Assembly (NCBI RefSeq): GCF_900111585.1 | Contig: NZ_FOHI01000002.1 | Span: 451,320-515,319, forward strand | DNA length: 64,000 nt | Direction of reading: 5' to 3' | Source: Nitrosospira multiformis | GTDB lineage: Bacteria > Pseudomonadota > Gammaproteobacteria > Burkholderiales > Nitrosomonadaceae | Notes under the pieces: model-generated | Databases searched by the model: none | What the model saw: the letters and a program-made list of their open reading frames with translations, nothing else | What the model was told of the DNA's origin: nothing | Shown here: one piece after another, positions 37,507 to 47,702 of the stretch | How positions within the stretch are numbered: position 1 is the stretch's first letter | Layout: every line of letters starts with the position of its first letter | Made by a program: the position numbers and the translations under genes

Positions 37507-37526
37507 GTAAGTCACCAGTGACTTAC
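37507..37526. promoter_or_regulatory. Perfect palindrome upstream of psiE
   Basis: GTAAGTCAC-CA-GTGACTTAC has 9-base perfect arms and ends 34 bases before the psiE start. Its size and location fit a dimeric regulator site or a short cruciform. No matching regulator is identified. Confidence 0.5.
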
Positions 37527-37560
37527 CCAGGCACCCAGGCCATCCTGACAAGAAGAACAA

Positions 37561-38010
37561 ATGCTGCAAGCCCGCACCATCAACTATTCACGGCGCCTGC
37601 TTCAATTTTTTGAAGGGGTGGGTCTCGTCGTGATTGCACTCGCCACCATATTTGCGGGATATCAGGAAACCATGCTGATGATTCACAACGGCAGAGTGAC
37701 GCTGGCGGACCTGCTGCTCATGTTTCTCTACCTCGAAATCCTGACGATGGTCGGGCTTTATTTTGAATCGGGCAAGCTGCCGGTAAGGTTTCCCCTCTAT
37801 ATCGCCCTGGTGGCATTGGCGCGTTATATAACCGTGGATGTCAAGGAGATGGACAACATCCGCCTGTTGGGTGTTTCTGCCGCTATCGTGCTGATTGCGC
37901 TCGGGGTGCTCGTCATCCGTTACGGACACGTGCGCTATCCCTATGTGGAAGACCTGGAGGAACTGGCAGAGGCGGCTTCCAAGGAAAGAGAACAAAAAAT
38001 TCGCGATTGA
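37561..38010 (+). CDS. PsiE family membrane protein
   Basis: A 149-residue membrane protein with four helices, matching the phosphate-starvation-inducible PsiE family ([20 protein letters not shown], then [17 protein letters not shown]). The function of PsiE is unknown. The C-terminal tail is acidic and helical. It lies 1 base upstream of purE, so the pur genes may be read through from the psiE promoter. Confidence 0.88.
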   Translation: MLQARTINYSRRLLQFFEGVGLVVIALATIFAGYQETMLMIHNGRVTLADLLLMFLYLEILTMVGLYFESGKLPVRFPLYIALVALARYITVDVKEMDNIRLLGVSAAIVLIALGVLVIRYGHVRYPYVEDLEELAEAASKEREQKIRD

Positions 38011-38011
38011 T

Positions 38012-38515
38012 ATGGAAGGCCAAATCAACAAGCCCCTGGTGGGTGTCATCATGGGCAGCAGCAGCGATTGGGAGGTCATGAAGCACGCTGCGGAAATATT
38101 GAAGAAATTCCATGTATCTTACGAAGCGGAAGTGGTTTCCGCTCATCGAACCCCTGATCGCATGTTCGAATATGCGGAAACTGCCGGCGAGCGGGGGCTG
38201 AAATGCATTATTGCCGGTGCAGGCGGCGCAGCGCATCTTCCGGGAATGGTCGCCGCGAAAACGCTCCTGCCCGTACTGGGCGTGCCGGTTACTTCCCGGC
38301 AGCTTCAAGGGCTGGATTCGCTTTTGTCCATAGTACAAATGCCGAAGGGAGTACCGGTTGCCACCTTCGCCATAGGCGAGGCGGGCGCGGCTAATGCGGG
38401 ATTGTTTGCCGTTGCGCTGCTGGCGGTGGAAGATGCGGGTTTGGCCAGGCAGCTTGCCGAGTTTCGGGAAACCCAGACGGCAACGGTGGCTTCCATGACC
38501 TTGCCCCCCTCATGA
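38012..38515 (+). CDS. purE: N5-carboxyaminoimidazole ribonucleotide mutase
   Basis: Class I PurE, converting N5-CAIR to CAIR in purine synthesis. The 167-residue protein has [35 protein letters not shown] with the catalytic His, and [19 protein letters not shown]. The ATG at 38012 immediately follows the psiE stop; a longer frame from 37895 lies inside psiE and is rejected. Its last bases overlap purK (ATGA). Confidence 0.97.
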   Translation: MEGQINKPLVGVIMGSSSDWEVMKHAAEILKKFHVSYEAEVVSAHRTPDRMFEYAETAGERGLKCIIAGAGGAAHLPGMVAAKTLLPVLGVPVTSRQLQGLDSLLSIVQMPKGVPVATFAIGEAGAANAGLFAVALLAVEDAGLARQLAEFRETQTATVASMTLPPS

Positions 38516-39732
38516 GTACCCGGCCCGGGGCGATGCTGGGATTGCTGGGCGGCGGCCAGCTCGGCAGGATGTTCACCATGGCGGCCCAAAGCCTGGGTTA
38601 CAGCGTGACCGTTCTTGATCCCGAGGAGCGGAGTCCGGCGGGTAGCATCGCCGAGCGGCACCTGCGCGCCGATTACCTCGATCGTGAGGCATTGAATGAG
38701 CTTGCATCCACCTGCGCAGGCGTCACCACCGAATTCGAAAACGTACCTGCGGAAGCACTCAGGGTACTGGCTGAACGCCGCATCGTCAGTCCGGCTGCCG
38801 AGAGTGTCGCCATCGCGCAAGATCGCATTCTGGAGAAGAATTTTCTCGCTGCCAACGGCTTTGGAGTCGCGCCCTATGCGGTGATGCAGAACGCGCGCAC
38901 TTCGCAGGGTTCGACCAATTCGGATGGGGTATTACCCCAAAAGCAACCGCAACTTTCTCCTGACCTCTTCCCCGGAATTCTCAAGGTAAGCCGGTTCGGA
39001 TATGACGGCAAAGGCCAGGTGCGGGTAAGTAATGCATCGGAGCTTGACAGCGCATTTGCAGGTTTGAACCGGGAATCCTGCGTTCTGGAAAAACTGCTGC
39101 CCCTGGAGCGCGAGGTATCCGTCATCGTATCCAGGGGATTTGATGGCGAAGTGGTTACTTTTCCCGTATCCGAGAATCAGCACTGCAACGGTATCCTCGA
39201 CATCAGCATCGTTCCTGCCAGAGTATCGCCTGAAATTGCCCGAAACGCCTGCGATATTGCGATTCGCATTGCCGAGAAGCTGGATTATCGCGGCGTATTA
39301 TGCGTCGAGTTCTTTGTGCTCGCGGACGGGCGCCTGCTGGTGAATGAGATCGCTCCTCGTCCTCATAATAGCGGGCATTACTCGATCAATGCCTGCGTTA
39401 CCTCTCAATTCGAGCAGCAGGTGCGCATACTTTGCGGAATGCCCCTCGGCAGTACTTCCATGTATGGAGCAGCAGTAATGGTGAATCTGCTGGGCGATCT
39501 CTGGCAGAAGGGAGAGCCGGAGTGGGAACAGGTGCTGCGGCATCCTGACGTCAAATTGCATTTATACGGCAAGCGCGACGCCAGACCCGGACGGAAAATG
39601 GGACACTATACGGTATTGGCAGAAACGACCGATGCCGCGTTGCGGCTTGCGCTGGAAATCAAGCAATCGCTGCAACCCTCTCATGGCACTCTTGAAACAT
39701 ATGAGCCTCCCCGGAATGAAAGTCGGAACTGA
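38512..39732 (+). CDS. purK: N5-carboxyaminoimidazole ribonucleotide synthetase
   Basis: ATP-grasp ligase that carboxylates AIR with bicarbonate to N5-CAIR, acting with PurE. The 406-residue protein starts [20 protein letters not shown] and contains [31 protein letters not shown] and [19 protein letters not shown] 4-base overlap with purE and a 32-base overlap with purC (by my start) indicate a coupled purEKC cluster. Confidence 0.97.
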   Translation: MSTRPGAMLGLLGGGQLGRMFTMAAQSLGYSVTVLDPEERSPAGSIAERHLRADYLDREALNELASTCAGVTTEFENVPAEALRVLAERRIVSPAAESVAIAQDRILEKNFLAANGFGVAPYAVMQNARTSQGSTNSDGVLPQKQPQLSPDLFPGILKVSRFGYDGKGQVRVSNASELDSAFAGLNRESCVLEKLLPLEREVSVIVSRGFDGEVVTFPVSENQHCNGILDISIVPARVSPEIARNACDIAIRIAEKLDYRGVLCVEFFVLADGRLLVNEIAPRPHNSGHYSINACVTSQFEQQVRILCGMPLGSTSMYGAAVMVNLLGDLWQKGEPEWEQVLRHPDVKLHLYGKRDARPGRKMGHYTVLAETTDAALRLALEIKQSLQPSHGTLETYEPPRNESRN

Positions 39733-40615
39733 CCAGCCCGCGCTGTTTGAAACGAGCATACGAAGCCTGCCGCTTCTGCATCGCGGAAAGGTACGGGACA
39801 TCTACGGCGTGGATGAAGACAAGCTTTTGATCGTCCAGACAGACCGGCTTTCCGCATTCGACGTGATCCTGCCTACTCCCGTACCCGGCAAGGGTAGGCT
39901 GCTGACCGCCTTGTCCAGTTTCTGGTTTGAAAAACTGGAGCATATCGTTCCCAACCATCTTACCTACATCGCACCCGAATCCGTGGTAACGGAAGACGAG
40001 CGCGGGCAGGTGACCGGGCGGGCGTTTGTAGTAAAGCGGCTCAGACCCCTTCCGATCGAGGCAATCGTGCGGGGTTACGTCGTTGGCTCCGGCTGGAAGG
40101 ATTACAAAAAAACCGGCATGATTTGCGGTATTCCACTCCCTGCCGGATTGGAGGAAGCCGGCAGGATACCGGGCGGAGCCCTCTTTACCCCCTCGACCAA
40201 AGCTGCCCAGGGTGCCCATGATGAAAATATCCCGTTTGCGGAGGCGCAAAAGCTGTTGGGGGAACCGCTGGCTGCGCAGGTGCGGGATATAGCATTGGCT
40301 TTGTATACTCAGGCCGCGGATTATGCGATCACAAAAGGCATTATTATTGCCGACACCAAGTTCGAATTCGGTCAGGACCAGATCGGCAGACTCTATCTCA
40401 TCGATGAGGCGCTTACGCCCGATTCATCGCGCTTCTGGCCTGCCGAGCGGTACGCGCCGGGGAGAAACCCGCCGAGCTATGACAAACAATTCGTGCGTGA
40501 CTGGCTTGAGACGCAGAACTGGAACAAGAAAGCACCCGCTCCAGCCTTGCCCCCCGAGGTGCTCGCCAAAACAGCGGAAAAGTACCGGGAAGCCCTGCAT
40601 CGCCTGGTGAGCTAG
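39701..40615 (+). CDS. purC: Phosphoribosylaminoimidazole-succinocarboxamide synthase
   Basis: SAICAR synthetase, the step after PurE in purine synthesis. The core is [38 protein letters not shown] and [19 protein letters not shown]. The 304-residue form from ATG 39701 overlaps purK; in-frame ATGs at 39683 and 39716 are alternatives, as none has a strong ribosome site. The C-terminus contains [15 protein letters not shown]. The stop overlaps by 4 bases the stop of the converging TauE-type gene. Confidence 0.94.
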   Translation: MSLPGMKVGTDQPALFETSIRSLPLLHRGKVRDIYGVDEDKLLIVQTDRLSAFDVILPTPVPGKGRLLTALSSFWFEKLEHIVPNHLTYIAPESVVTEDERGQVTGRAFVVKRLRPLPIEAIVRGYVVGSGWKDYKKTGMICGIPLPAGLEEAGRIPGGALFTPSTKAAQGAHDENIPFAEAQKLLGEPLAAQVRDIALALYTQAADYAITKGIIIADTKFEFGQDQIGRLYLIDEALTPDSSRFWPAERYAPGRNPPSYDKQFVRDWLETQNWNKKAPAPALPPEVLAKTAEKYREALHRLVS

Positions 40616-41409
40616 AAAAGTCGTAGCAACATCCTCGTCCCCAGCAGATAAAGCAGCACTACAAAAATTTTCCTGAGCGTGGCCGTTTGCATGACGTGCG
40701 TCGTTTTCGCGCCTATGGGTGCGGTCAGCGTGCTGCCCAGGACGATCCAGCCCAATGCCGGCAGGTAAACGTATCCCAGGCTGTATTCCGGCAGCGGTTG
40801 GGGCTGCGCCATGCCATTGATCATATAGCCGATACCTCCAGCCACAGCGATGGGGAAACCTACCGCGGCAGCGGTACCTATGGCATGTTGCAGCTTGACG
40901 TTGCACAGGGAGAGAAACGGGATCGTCAGCAGGCCTCCTCCGATTGCAACAAAGCTGGAAATCGCGCCAATGACGCTTCCTGCAACAAGCATGCCGAGCC
41001 TTCCCGGAAGCATGCGGCTGGGTTTGGGGCGGATATTGAGCAACATCTGCGTCGCCGCATAATAAATGAAGACGACAAAAACGATGCTGAGAAAGCGGCT
41101 GGATAGCATGCTCACTACCGTTGCGCCTCCAAGCGTCCCCAGGATGATTCCCGGCGTAATGAATTTCACGACTTGCCAGTTCACTGCACCGTGAACATGA
41201 TGGGTGCGCAGACTGGCGGCCGAGGAGAAAATGATGGCCGCCATCGTGGTGCCGAGAGCGAGGTGAAGGATGCGGTCCGGAGGGAAGTCCTGGGCCGTAA
41301 AAATAAAGGTAAGCACGGGGACGATGACCAGCCCGCCCCCTATCCCCAGCAGGCCGGCAAAGAAGCCGACCACGGTGCCCAACATCAGGTATGCCGGCCA
41401 CCACTCCAC
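40612..41409 (-). CDS. TauE/SafE-family permease
   Basis: A 265-residue integral membrane protein with about eight helices. It begins [20 protein letters not shown], where the GLLGIGGG turn is the family signature, repeated as [19 protein letters not shown] in the second half. Family members export sulfite, sulfoacetate or related anions; the substrate is not predictable here. It converges on purC with a 4-base overlap of the ends. Confidence 0.92.
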   Translation of the reverse strand: MEWWPAYLMLGTVVGFFAGLLGIGGGLVIVPVLTFIFTAQDFPPDRILHLALGTTMAAIIFSSAASLRTHHVHGAVNWQVVKFITPGIILGTLGGATVVSMLSSRFLSIVFVVFIYYAATQMLLNIRPKPSRMLPGRLGMLVAGSVIGAISSFVAIGGGLLTIPFLSLCNVKLQHAIGTAAAVGFPIAVAGGIGYMINGMAQPQPLPEYSLGYVYLPALGWIVLGSTLTAPIGAKTTHVMQTATLRKIFVVLLYLLGTRMLLRLF

Positions 41410-41487
41410 GTCAAGCTATACCGCAGATACCGGGATTCGAAATTGTACAACCGTTGTTCAACCTGGAAATCTTCCGGGAGTCTGTCA

Positions 41488-41943
41488 TTACAGAATTCTC
41501 ATGATGAAATCCCACTCTGCCGGATCGATCGGTGTAATAGACAGGCGGTTGCCTTTTTGCAGGATACGCATGCTCGCGAGCTCGGGGTAGCTGCGTAACT
41601 CCTTGATGCCGACCAGGCGGGTTTTTCTGACTAGGCGCACATCCACATTAAACCAGCGCGGATTTTCCGGAGTGGCTTTCGGATCGAAATATTTATTCTC
41701 CCGCTCGAACTGGGTAGCGTCCGGGTAGGCCAGTTTGCTCACCTCCGCAATCCCGGCGATTCCCGGCTCCTCACAGGTCGAGTGGTAGAAAAAAACCCCG
41801 TCGCCGACGCGCATCTGGTCACGCATGAAATTTCGCGCCTGATAATTGCGCACCCCATACCACGCCACTGTTTGATCAGGCATCGAGGCGAGGTCGTCAA
41901 TACTTACGTCGGAAGGTTCCGATTTCATCAGCCAGTAACGCAT
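41488..41943 (-). CDS. EVE domain protein (YTH-like fold)
   Basis: A 151-residue single EVE domain: MRYWLMKSEPSDVSIDDLAS, AWYGVRNYQARNFMRDQMRVG, GVFFYHSTCEEPGIAGIAEV, ending EWDFIMRIL. The domain has the PUA/YTH fold and binds modified bases; stand-alone versions occur widely in proteobacteria. Start 41943 (MRYW) fits the family; an upstream in-frame ATG at 41952 adds three residues. Confidence 0.93.
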   Translation of the reverse strand: MRYWLMKSEPSDVSIDDLASMPDQTVAWYGVRNYQARNFMRDQMRVGDGVFFYHSTCEEPGIAGIAEVSKLAYPDATQFERENKYFDPKATPENPRWFNVDVRLVRKTRLVGIKELRSYPELASMRILQKGNRLSITPIDPAEWDFIMRIL

Positions 41944-42101
41944 TTCCATCATTAACTATACTTAGGTCAGAATTCAGCACTTGAAGTTGAAGGAGCCATG
42001 AGCTTTATGAGCTTTGTATCAGCAAGATTCCTCCAGGCAAAATTTCCCTGGGTTGGAGGCCCTCAAATAAACAATCAATACTACAGCAAGACGGAGGAGC
42101 A

Positions 42102-43685
42102 ATGATAAACAATAAGTTAATCAATCGTCTTCTGAAACTCCTGTGGCGGATAGGCGAAAGCTGGCCATGGTTGGCCAGGAAACTAAACGAATTTGCAATC
42201 AACCGGGTAGTAAATGTTTGCCGCCACCGGCCGCATCCGTGGAGCACCGTTCACCCCTATACCTCTTGGACTTCACTTACGGATCAGCACTGGAGCGCAC
42301 GCCATTTGCCGGCGAAGAAACAGCCGGCACAACTTCCATCTTCGAGCGAACTGCTCGGGCTTTTCAGGCAACAGGACGGAAAGCAGCGATTATCCGACAA
42401 ATCGACCCTGCTCTTTCCCGCGGTTGCTCAATATCTGACCGACGGTTTTATCCGCACGCGCATGCCTCAGGCAGGAGAACCCGAGACAGTTCGACTGCAA
42501 AATACATCCAATCACCAGATCGACATGTGTCCGCTTTACGGAAGGCTGCCGGAGCAGACCGCCGCCCTTCGTCTCAAAAGCGAAACGAAGGGGGAACGGG
42601 GGCGGTTGAAGTCGCAGTTTATCGGCGCGGAGGAATTCTCGCCTTTCCTTTTCGATAACGGGAAACTGAAGCAGGAATTCGCCGTGCTCGACGAGCCCCT
42701 TGGATTGGAGAGGGCGTTGGATAGGGTGCCCGAGCGTCGGGAAGAGTTGCAGGCTCATATTTTTGCCTTTGGAGGGGATCGAACAAATGCCGTTCCCCAG
42801 GTGGCGATGTTGAATACCTTGTTTCTGCGGGAACACAACCGGCTTGCAGGCGAAATAGAACGGGTGCATCCCCAGTGGGATGATGAGCGCGTTTTCCAGA
42901 CCGCCCGGAATAATGTCATCGTGATATTCATCAAGATTATCGTGGAGGAGTACATCAGCCATATCTCTCCATTGGTGCCCTATCGGGCTGACCCTTCAGT
43001 GGCCTGGAATGCACCGTGGAACAAACCGAACTGGATCACGACCGAATTCAGTTTGCTGTATCGCTGGCATTCACTCGTTCCAGATGCCATCACCTGGAAC
43101 GGACACTTGTATCTCCTGGGAGAAACCTCCATGAATAACAAGCTATTGCTGGACGGAGGGTTGCGACGCGCCTTTGCCGACATGAGCAGCCAGCGTGCCG
43201 GTCGTCTCGGTCCCTTCAACACGGCGGAGTTCCTATGGGAAATCGAGACGCGGGCAATAGAGCAGGGCCGTCTGGCAGAACTGGCACCCTACACTGATTA
43301 CCGCCATTATGTTTCCCTGGAGCGTCCGCAGGATTTCGCAGATATCTCCACGGATCCGCGGGTGGTCGATTTTCTGAGAAAGACGTATCGGCGCGTAGAG
43401 GACATCGATTTTTACGTCGGTCTGTTTGCAGAGGATCTGGTGGAAGATTCCCCCCTGCCGTCACTCATGCTCAGGATGGTGGCAGTGGATGCTTTTTCCC
43501 AGGCTTTGACCAATCCCTTGCTGTCACAGTACGTTTATAACGAAGAAACCTTTTCCGCTCCGGGCTGGGCGGCAATCCAGAGCACGGGAACATTTCGGGA
43601 TGTTCTGGACAGGAACACGCCTTCCGATCGGCGTGGGGATTTATACGTCGGCTTGACCTTGCCTGACTGGATGCCTTCTTCCTGA
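42102..43685 (+). CDS. Animal-type haem peroxidase, cyclooxygenase-like
   Basis: A 527-residue protein of the animal haem peroxidase superfamily closest in pattern to prostaglandin H synthases. NTLFLREHNRL, then PQWDDERVFQTAR and ITTEFSLLYRWHSLVPD match the cyclooxygenase catalytic domain. His323 is the proximal haem ligand and Tyr320 sits where the radical tyrosine of cyclooxygenase lies (Tyr-x-Trp-His). In LLFPAVAQYLTDGFIRT the Gln110 is conserved, but Asp114 stands where the distal His is expected. No signal peptide or EGF domain. Bacterial relatives are known in ammonia oxidisers. Likely a fatty-acid oxygenase; chemistry unproven. Confidence 0.9.
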   Translation: MINNKLINRLLKLLWRIGESWPWLARKLNEFAINRVVNVCRHRPHPWSTVHPYTSWTSLTDQHWSARHLPAKKQPAQLPSSSELLGLFRQQDGKQRLSDKSTLLFPAVAQYLTDGFIRTRMPQAGEPETVRLQNTSNHQIDMCPLYGRLPEQTAALRLKSETKGERGRLKSQFIGAEEFSPFLFDNGKLKQEFAVLDEPLGLERALDRVPERREELQAHIFAFGGDRTNAVPQVAMLNTLFLREHNRLAGEIERVHPQWDDERVFQTARNNVIVIFIKIIVEEYISHISPLVPYRADPSVAWNAPWNKPNWITTEFSLLYRWHSLVPDAITWNGHLYLLGETSMNNKLLLDGGLRRAFADMSSQRAGRLGPFNTAEFLWEIETRAIEQGRLAELAPYTDYRHYVSLERPQDFADISTDPRVVDFLRKTYRRVEDIDFYVGLFAEDLVEDSPLPSLMLRMVAVDAFSQALTNPLLSQYVYNEETFSAPGWAAIQSTGTFRDVLDRNTPSDRRGDLYVGLTLPDWMPSS

Positions 43686-43913
43686 TTTGAAACATGAAAA
43701 TGAGATTACCCAATGGGTTACCCACCGGTCGCCCATTACCCGCCGTAGGTCAAGGGCAGATCCATGAATATCAATATCGCTTGCTGGTTGTTGTAGTGGT
43801 GTTCTCTATTATCTCCGGGAAGTCCTTCTTGGCGGCGTCCAGCGATATGTTCAGGAATAACATAAAGACCAAAACAGGTTCCCCCTCTCAAACGAAACGC
43901 GAGCTTATGTACT

Positions 43914-45251
43914 TTATTCAGGGCTAGTGGTCGAGATGAGAATAAGTTGCTTGATAAATTCGATAATGCGACCGTCATCGATGTGGGTATGATCCGTAAT
44001 CAGGTTTTTATCGACTCTCATAACGAGGTAGGGATTGCGTGGGGCGGATATATTGCTCCTTTCCAGTGTAAGGCCCGCAATAGGAATCTTGCTGCCAGGT
44101 TTGTCGTCTTCCCACGCGGATTTTGCCGCCAAGGCGGAACTGACACTCTCACTACTGCTCGATTGACCTGCAACTCCCTTTGGCAGATTATGGGGCGGAT
44201 AGAGCCTGTGAGTCTCATACGGCTGGAAGAGGCCAACAGCGGTTACATTTGCCTCGCCCTCGTCGATGATTTCTTCCTGCTGCGTTACGGCATTCGTTCG
44301 CCTGATGTCGCGATCTTTCTCAAAAAAGGTAGACAGATGGCGGCCAATGGGAAACGAGTTGCCAAGGGCCTTATCGGCCTCGGATGTCAGTATGGCCATG
44401 ACAGGCAATTGGGACTTGAAGTAAGTGCCACGCTCCGCGGACATATCACTGAGCGATGCAAATTGTAAGGCTTCGAAGGCGGGATTTATGAGTACAACCA
44501 GATTCCCAAACCCCTCCACGTCGCTCTGCACGCCCACGGGCCCCACTGTGCGAACGAACCGATTTTCGAGTATTTGAACCAATGAGGCATGTACGATAGC
44601 TCCGCCGAAGCTGTGCCCGACAATCACCAGGCGAGTGTTGCTGTTACCCTGCGAGACATTTTCCTTAACGCGCTTGAGTAGTTCGAGGCGATTCAATACC
44701 TCGGTAACGCCGCCCCGGCTGACTTTCTGGGCAGTATTTTTCCGGTCCCAGAAGGTCAGATCCTCAACCACGGGCGTGGTAATGGACCCACCGCGCCAGC
44801 CTAGATAAATACCGGCTACCTGTCGTGCCGGACGCCCCGTTTTTTTGCTGATAAGAAGTTCGTTCTCACTCAACCCGGCAAGAACGTTACGAAAAGTCTG
44901 GATATTTTTGTCGGTATGCTCCGCATTATGTTTCCAGCCATGGACGAATACCGTTATTAACAAATCTTTGCTGGCGGCTTCAGCCGAAAGCTTATCGATA
45001 ACGGACCACATTTGCTTGCGATCCCAAAGCTGGCCTTGGTCATCGAATTCAATAAAATTTAAGAGATACCGGGCTCCATCTGCGGTGGGAAATTCCAGGA
45101 GCGCGTGGTTTTCGCAGTCCCGAGACAATTCCGGGGTCGGGTTAACGCATAAATCATACTCTGTCCGATACTGTACAAACGGCGCACACCCGCCAAGTAA
45201 CATTAGGAGAATGAGAGCAGTGACATGCAATTCGACGGAGTGGAATTTCAT
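43914..45251 (-). CDS. Lipoprotein with alpha/beta hydrolase (lipase-like) domain
   Basis: A 445-residue protein. Signal MKFHSVELHVTALILLMLLG ends in lipobox LLGGC. The hydrolase domain shows TVFVHGWKHNAEHTD (oxyanion-hole strand) and the nucleophile elbow VIVGHSFGGAIVHASL (GHSFGG). A catalytic Asp and His are expected downstream, and DHTHIDDGRIIEF near the C-terminus may supply the His. Probably an anchored esterase or lipase of the cell envelope; substrate unknown. A transposon-like neighbour is absent. Confidence 0.8.
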   Translation of the reverse strand: MKFHSVELHVTALILLMLLGGCAPFVQYRTEYDLCVNPTPELSRDCENHALLEFPTADGARYLLNFIEFDDQGQLWDRKQMWSVIDKLSAEAASKDLLITVFVHGWKHNAEHTDKNIQTFRNVLAGLSENELLISKKTGRPARQVAGIYLGWRGGSITTPVVEDLTFWDRKNTAQKVSRGGVTEVLNRLELLKRVKENVSQGNSNTRLVIVGHSFGGAIVHASLVQILENRFVRTVGPVGVQSDVEGFGNLVVLINPAFEALQFASLSDMSAERGTYFKSQLPVMAILTSEADKALGNSFPIGRHLSTFFEKDRDIRRTNAVTQQEEIIDEGEANVTAVGLFQPYETHRLYPPHNLPKGVAGQSSSSESVSSALAAKSAWEDDKPGSKIPIAGLTLERSNISAPRNPYLVMRVDKNLITDHTHIDDGRIIEFIKQLILISTTSPE

Positions 45252-45259
45252 CGTATTTA

Positions 45260-45653
45260 CCTAATCCGAAGAGGTGTTCTTGCAACCTATACCAGGGAAT
45301 GACCGCATGTTCCTGAAACGCGTTTCGTATCGGGTGGAAATCCGCATATTCCACTCCAAGCCGGGAGGCGCATTCATAATGAAGGTTAGTAGTGTTAGCA
45401 GTATATGTCTATGTTGATTTGGCAAAGTGTATTTTCGGATTTGTTACCGCAGATCAGGTGTGCATGCGAACACGTTCGCTACTTAGCGCGCATTAGGTAC
45501 ACTGAGGGGACACCGAGTAAACTGGAGTAAGTGATCGAGTTCATGACATCAGTTTGTTGAACTTCTGATGGCAATGAGGGCGGAAAATGGCATTAGCAAA
45601 CGTATTCCGACCACCACCCGTGATAGAGCTTACCGTCCAAATGGGGTGTTGTC
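45260..45653. other. Divergent gap before capA
   Basis: About 390 bases between the divergent lipoprotein and CapA genes. No gene, RNA structure or clear promoter pair was recognised. Confidence 0.35.
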
Positions 45654-46949
45654 ATGAAGCCTGCTGAAAACGCCGGACATCAACTGGAACGACGTCAATT
45701 TATCGTCTCTACACTTTCGGCGGGACTTGTCATGGCGGTAGGTCCGCTTTACGCCCAAGCCGTGCGGGATGGTCTCCAGATTTCTGCAAGGAATGGGGAT
45801 CAGACCGCTCCTGGACCTCGATCGCCGGGCGGCCCTACTCCAATCAAGTTATTTCTCTGTGGCGATGTCATGACGGGCAGAGGTATAGACCAGGTCTTGC
45901 CTCACCCGGGCAATCCCATCCTTTTTGAGGGGTACATGAAAAGCGCAACAGGCTATGTCGAGCTTGCCGAAGAGGCAAACGGGCCGATTCCGCAACCAGT
46001 CGCCTTTTCCTATATCTGGGGAGATGCGCTTGCCGAACTGGAGCGTGGAAAACCCGATGTTCGTGTCATTAACCTCGAAACCGCAGTTACCCGCAGTGAC
46101 GACGTGCAGGACAAGGGAGTCAACTATCGCATGAACCCGGACAATATCTCCTGTATCACTGCCGCGAAGATCGATTGCTGCGTGCTGGCGAACAACCATG
46201 TCCTGGACTGGGGATATGCTGGTCTTGCCGAGACGCTGAAAACGCTCAAACAAGCCGATATAAAAATAGCTGGCGCTGGCCTAAACATTCAAGAGGCGCA
46301 GAAACCCGCAGAGATGACAGTTCCCGGAAAGGGACGTGTACTGGTTTTCTCGCTTGGATCGGAAACAAGCGGCATACCTTGGAGCTGGGCAGCTCGGGCA
46401 GACCGACCAGGCGTGAATCTGTTGCCTGATTTTTCGGCAAAGACGGTTCGGGAAATTCGCGACAGAATAAAACAAATCCGTCTGCCGGGGGACATTGTGG
46501 TTGCTTCGATTCATTGGGGTAATAACTGGGGTTATGCAATTGCGGTCGAGCAACAGGATTTTGCACATGCCCTGATCGATGAAGGAGATGTTGATGTCAT
46601 CCACGGGCATTCATCGCATCACGTGAAGGGCATCGAGGTTTATAAGGGAAAGCTCATTCTTTATGGATGCGGCGACTTCCTGAATGATTATGAAGGCATC
46701 TCGGGGCACGAGGCTTATCGGGGGGACCTGACATTGATGTATTTCGTGAGGGCGGAACCGCAAACCGGCAAACTGGTCAGCCTGTCGATGGTGCCCATGC
46801 AGGTCAGGCATTTCAGATTGAACCGGACATCTGATGACGACGCTTCCTGGCTGAAGAATATCCTGAACAGGGAGGGGAAGAAGCTGGGGACGTCGGTGGA
46901 GCTGGCGGCGGATAATACCTTGATGCTCCGATGGACGTTCCAAGGATAG
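45654..46949 (+). CDS. CapA-family (PGA_cap) metallophosphatase-like protein with Tat signal
   Basis: A 431-residue exported protein. The N-terminus LERRQFIVSTLSAGLVMAVG is a twin-arginine signal. The CapA domain shows LFLCGDVMTGRGIDQVLP, VRVINLETAVTRSDD, CCVLANNHVLDWGYAGL, SIHWGNNWGY and DVIHGHSSHHVKGIEVYKG, the conserved metal-ligand set. In Bacillus, CapA takes part in poly-gamma-glutamate export, but isolated proteobacterial members are of unknown role. No capB or capC is nearby, so capsule synthesis is not implied. Confidence 0.88.
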   Translation: MKPAENAGHQLERRQFIVSTLSAGLVMAVGPLYAQAVRDGLQISARNGDQTAPGPRSPGGPTPIKLFLCGDVMTGRGIDQVLPHPGNPILFEGYMKSATGYVELAEEANGPIPQPVAFSYIWGDALAELERGKPDVRVINLETAVTRSDDVQDKGVNYRMNPDNISCITAAKIDCCVLANNHVLDWGYAGLAETLKTLKQADIKIAGAGLNIQEAQKPAEMTVPGKGRVLVFSLGSETSGIPWSWAARADRPGVNLLPDFSAKTVREIRDRIKQIRLPGDIVVASIHWGNNWGYAIAVEQQDFAHALIDEGDVDVIHGHSSHHVKGIEVYKGKLILYGCGDFLNDYEGISGHEAYRGDLTLMYFVRAEPQTGKLVSLSMVPMQVRHFRLNRTSDDDASWLKNILNREGKKLGTSVELAADNTLMLRWTFQG

Positions 46950-46970
46950 TGCATGTCAAAGATGATCTAA

Positions 46971-47391
46971 GGAACCGCTGAACAAATCCTCCGCAGAGCG
47001 CGTTGCTATCAAAGTCGGGATGATCACGAGGCGCGCGACAAAGGTCGTAGCTTGGACTACGATGCCAAGGAGCGCAACGAAGTGAGCGGCCGATTTTGCT
47101 GCAACCCGGATGGGACGGAGCTTTGCTGGCAATCTGCTTTGTCAGGCTCCTAGCGAAGGACGCCCCCAAAGCGTTGGCCGAGGGACCCGCAAGGCGGGAT
47201 CGAGCAGCGTCGGGATGTAACGACCGCGCAAAACCGACTCTGGATCGTCAGCATCCCGCTTCGAGGTCGCATCTTCCTTCGGAAGACACTGCTCCTCTCT
47301 CCACGGTCGCACCATTCGCGTCGTCGCCTTTCGCGCATCTCATCCCGCAAAGCCACCGTCGCGCCTGCGAGGGATTTGTTCAGCGGTTCTC
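46971..47391. mobile_element. 421-bp element with inverted terminal repeats, no transposase
   Basis: The left end GGAACCGCTGAACAAATCCT (46971-46990) recurs inverted at the right end (47361-47391). The arms share 18 identical bases (GAACCGCTGAACAAATCC) and continue with similar GCAGxGCG sequence. The interior has no intact gene and contains a reverse-oriented copy of the palindromic repeat seen at 25728 and 25870. It looks like a MITE-type or deleted transposon. No target duplication was clear. A solo end is at 9019. Confidence 0.65.
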
Positions 47392-47702
47392 TCAGAAAGC
47401 AGCTCGCTGCTGTGGGGCTAAACATCTGGAAAAAGTGAGCGGGAAACTTTGGGGAGGCGGTCCAAGTATTGGGCCAGCAATCGGAACGCTGTATTCAAGC
47501 CGAGCGCGCATGCAAACAGGGAGAAGAAATTGGGCAAAATTGGCTGACATAGAGCACTGCGGATTAGGCGGCTTCGAGTGCAATTTCGGTGTAATCGCAG
47601 CAAGCGGCAAAATTCCCTGCTTAATGGAATACACGATACTAAAATTTCCAATAAGAGATATCGATCTATTCGGCAACTCAGCAAACCATTGTGGAGGTGC
47701 AC

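Noticed and set aside
43694..43927. 77-codon frame after the haem peroxidase
   Set aside because: No ribosome site, no family pattern, and it runs into the end of the converging lipoprotein gene.
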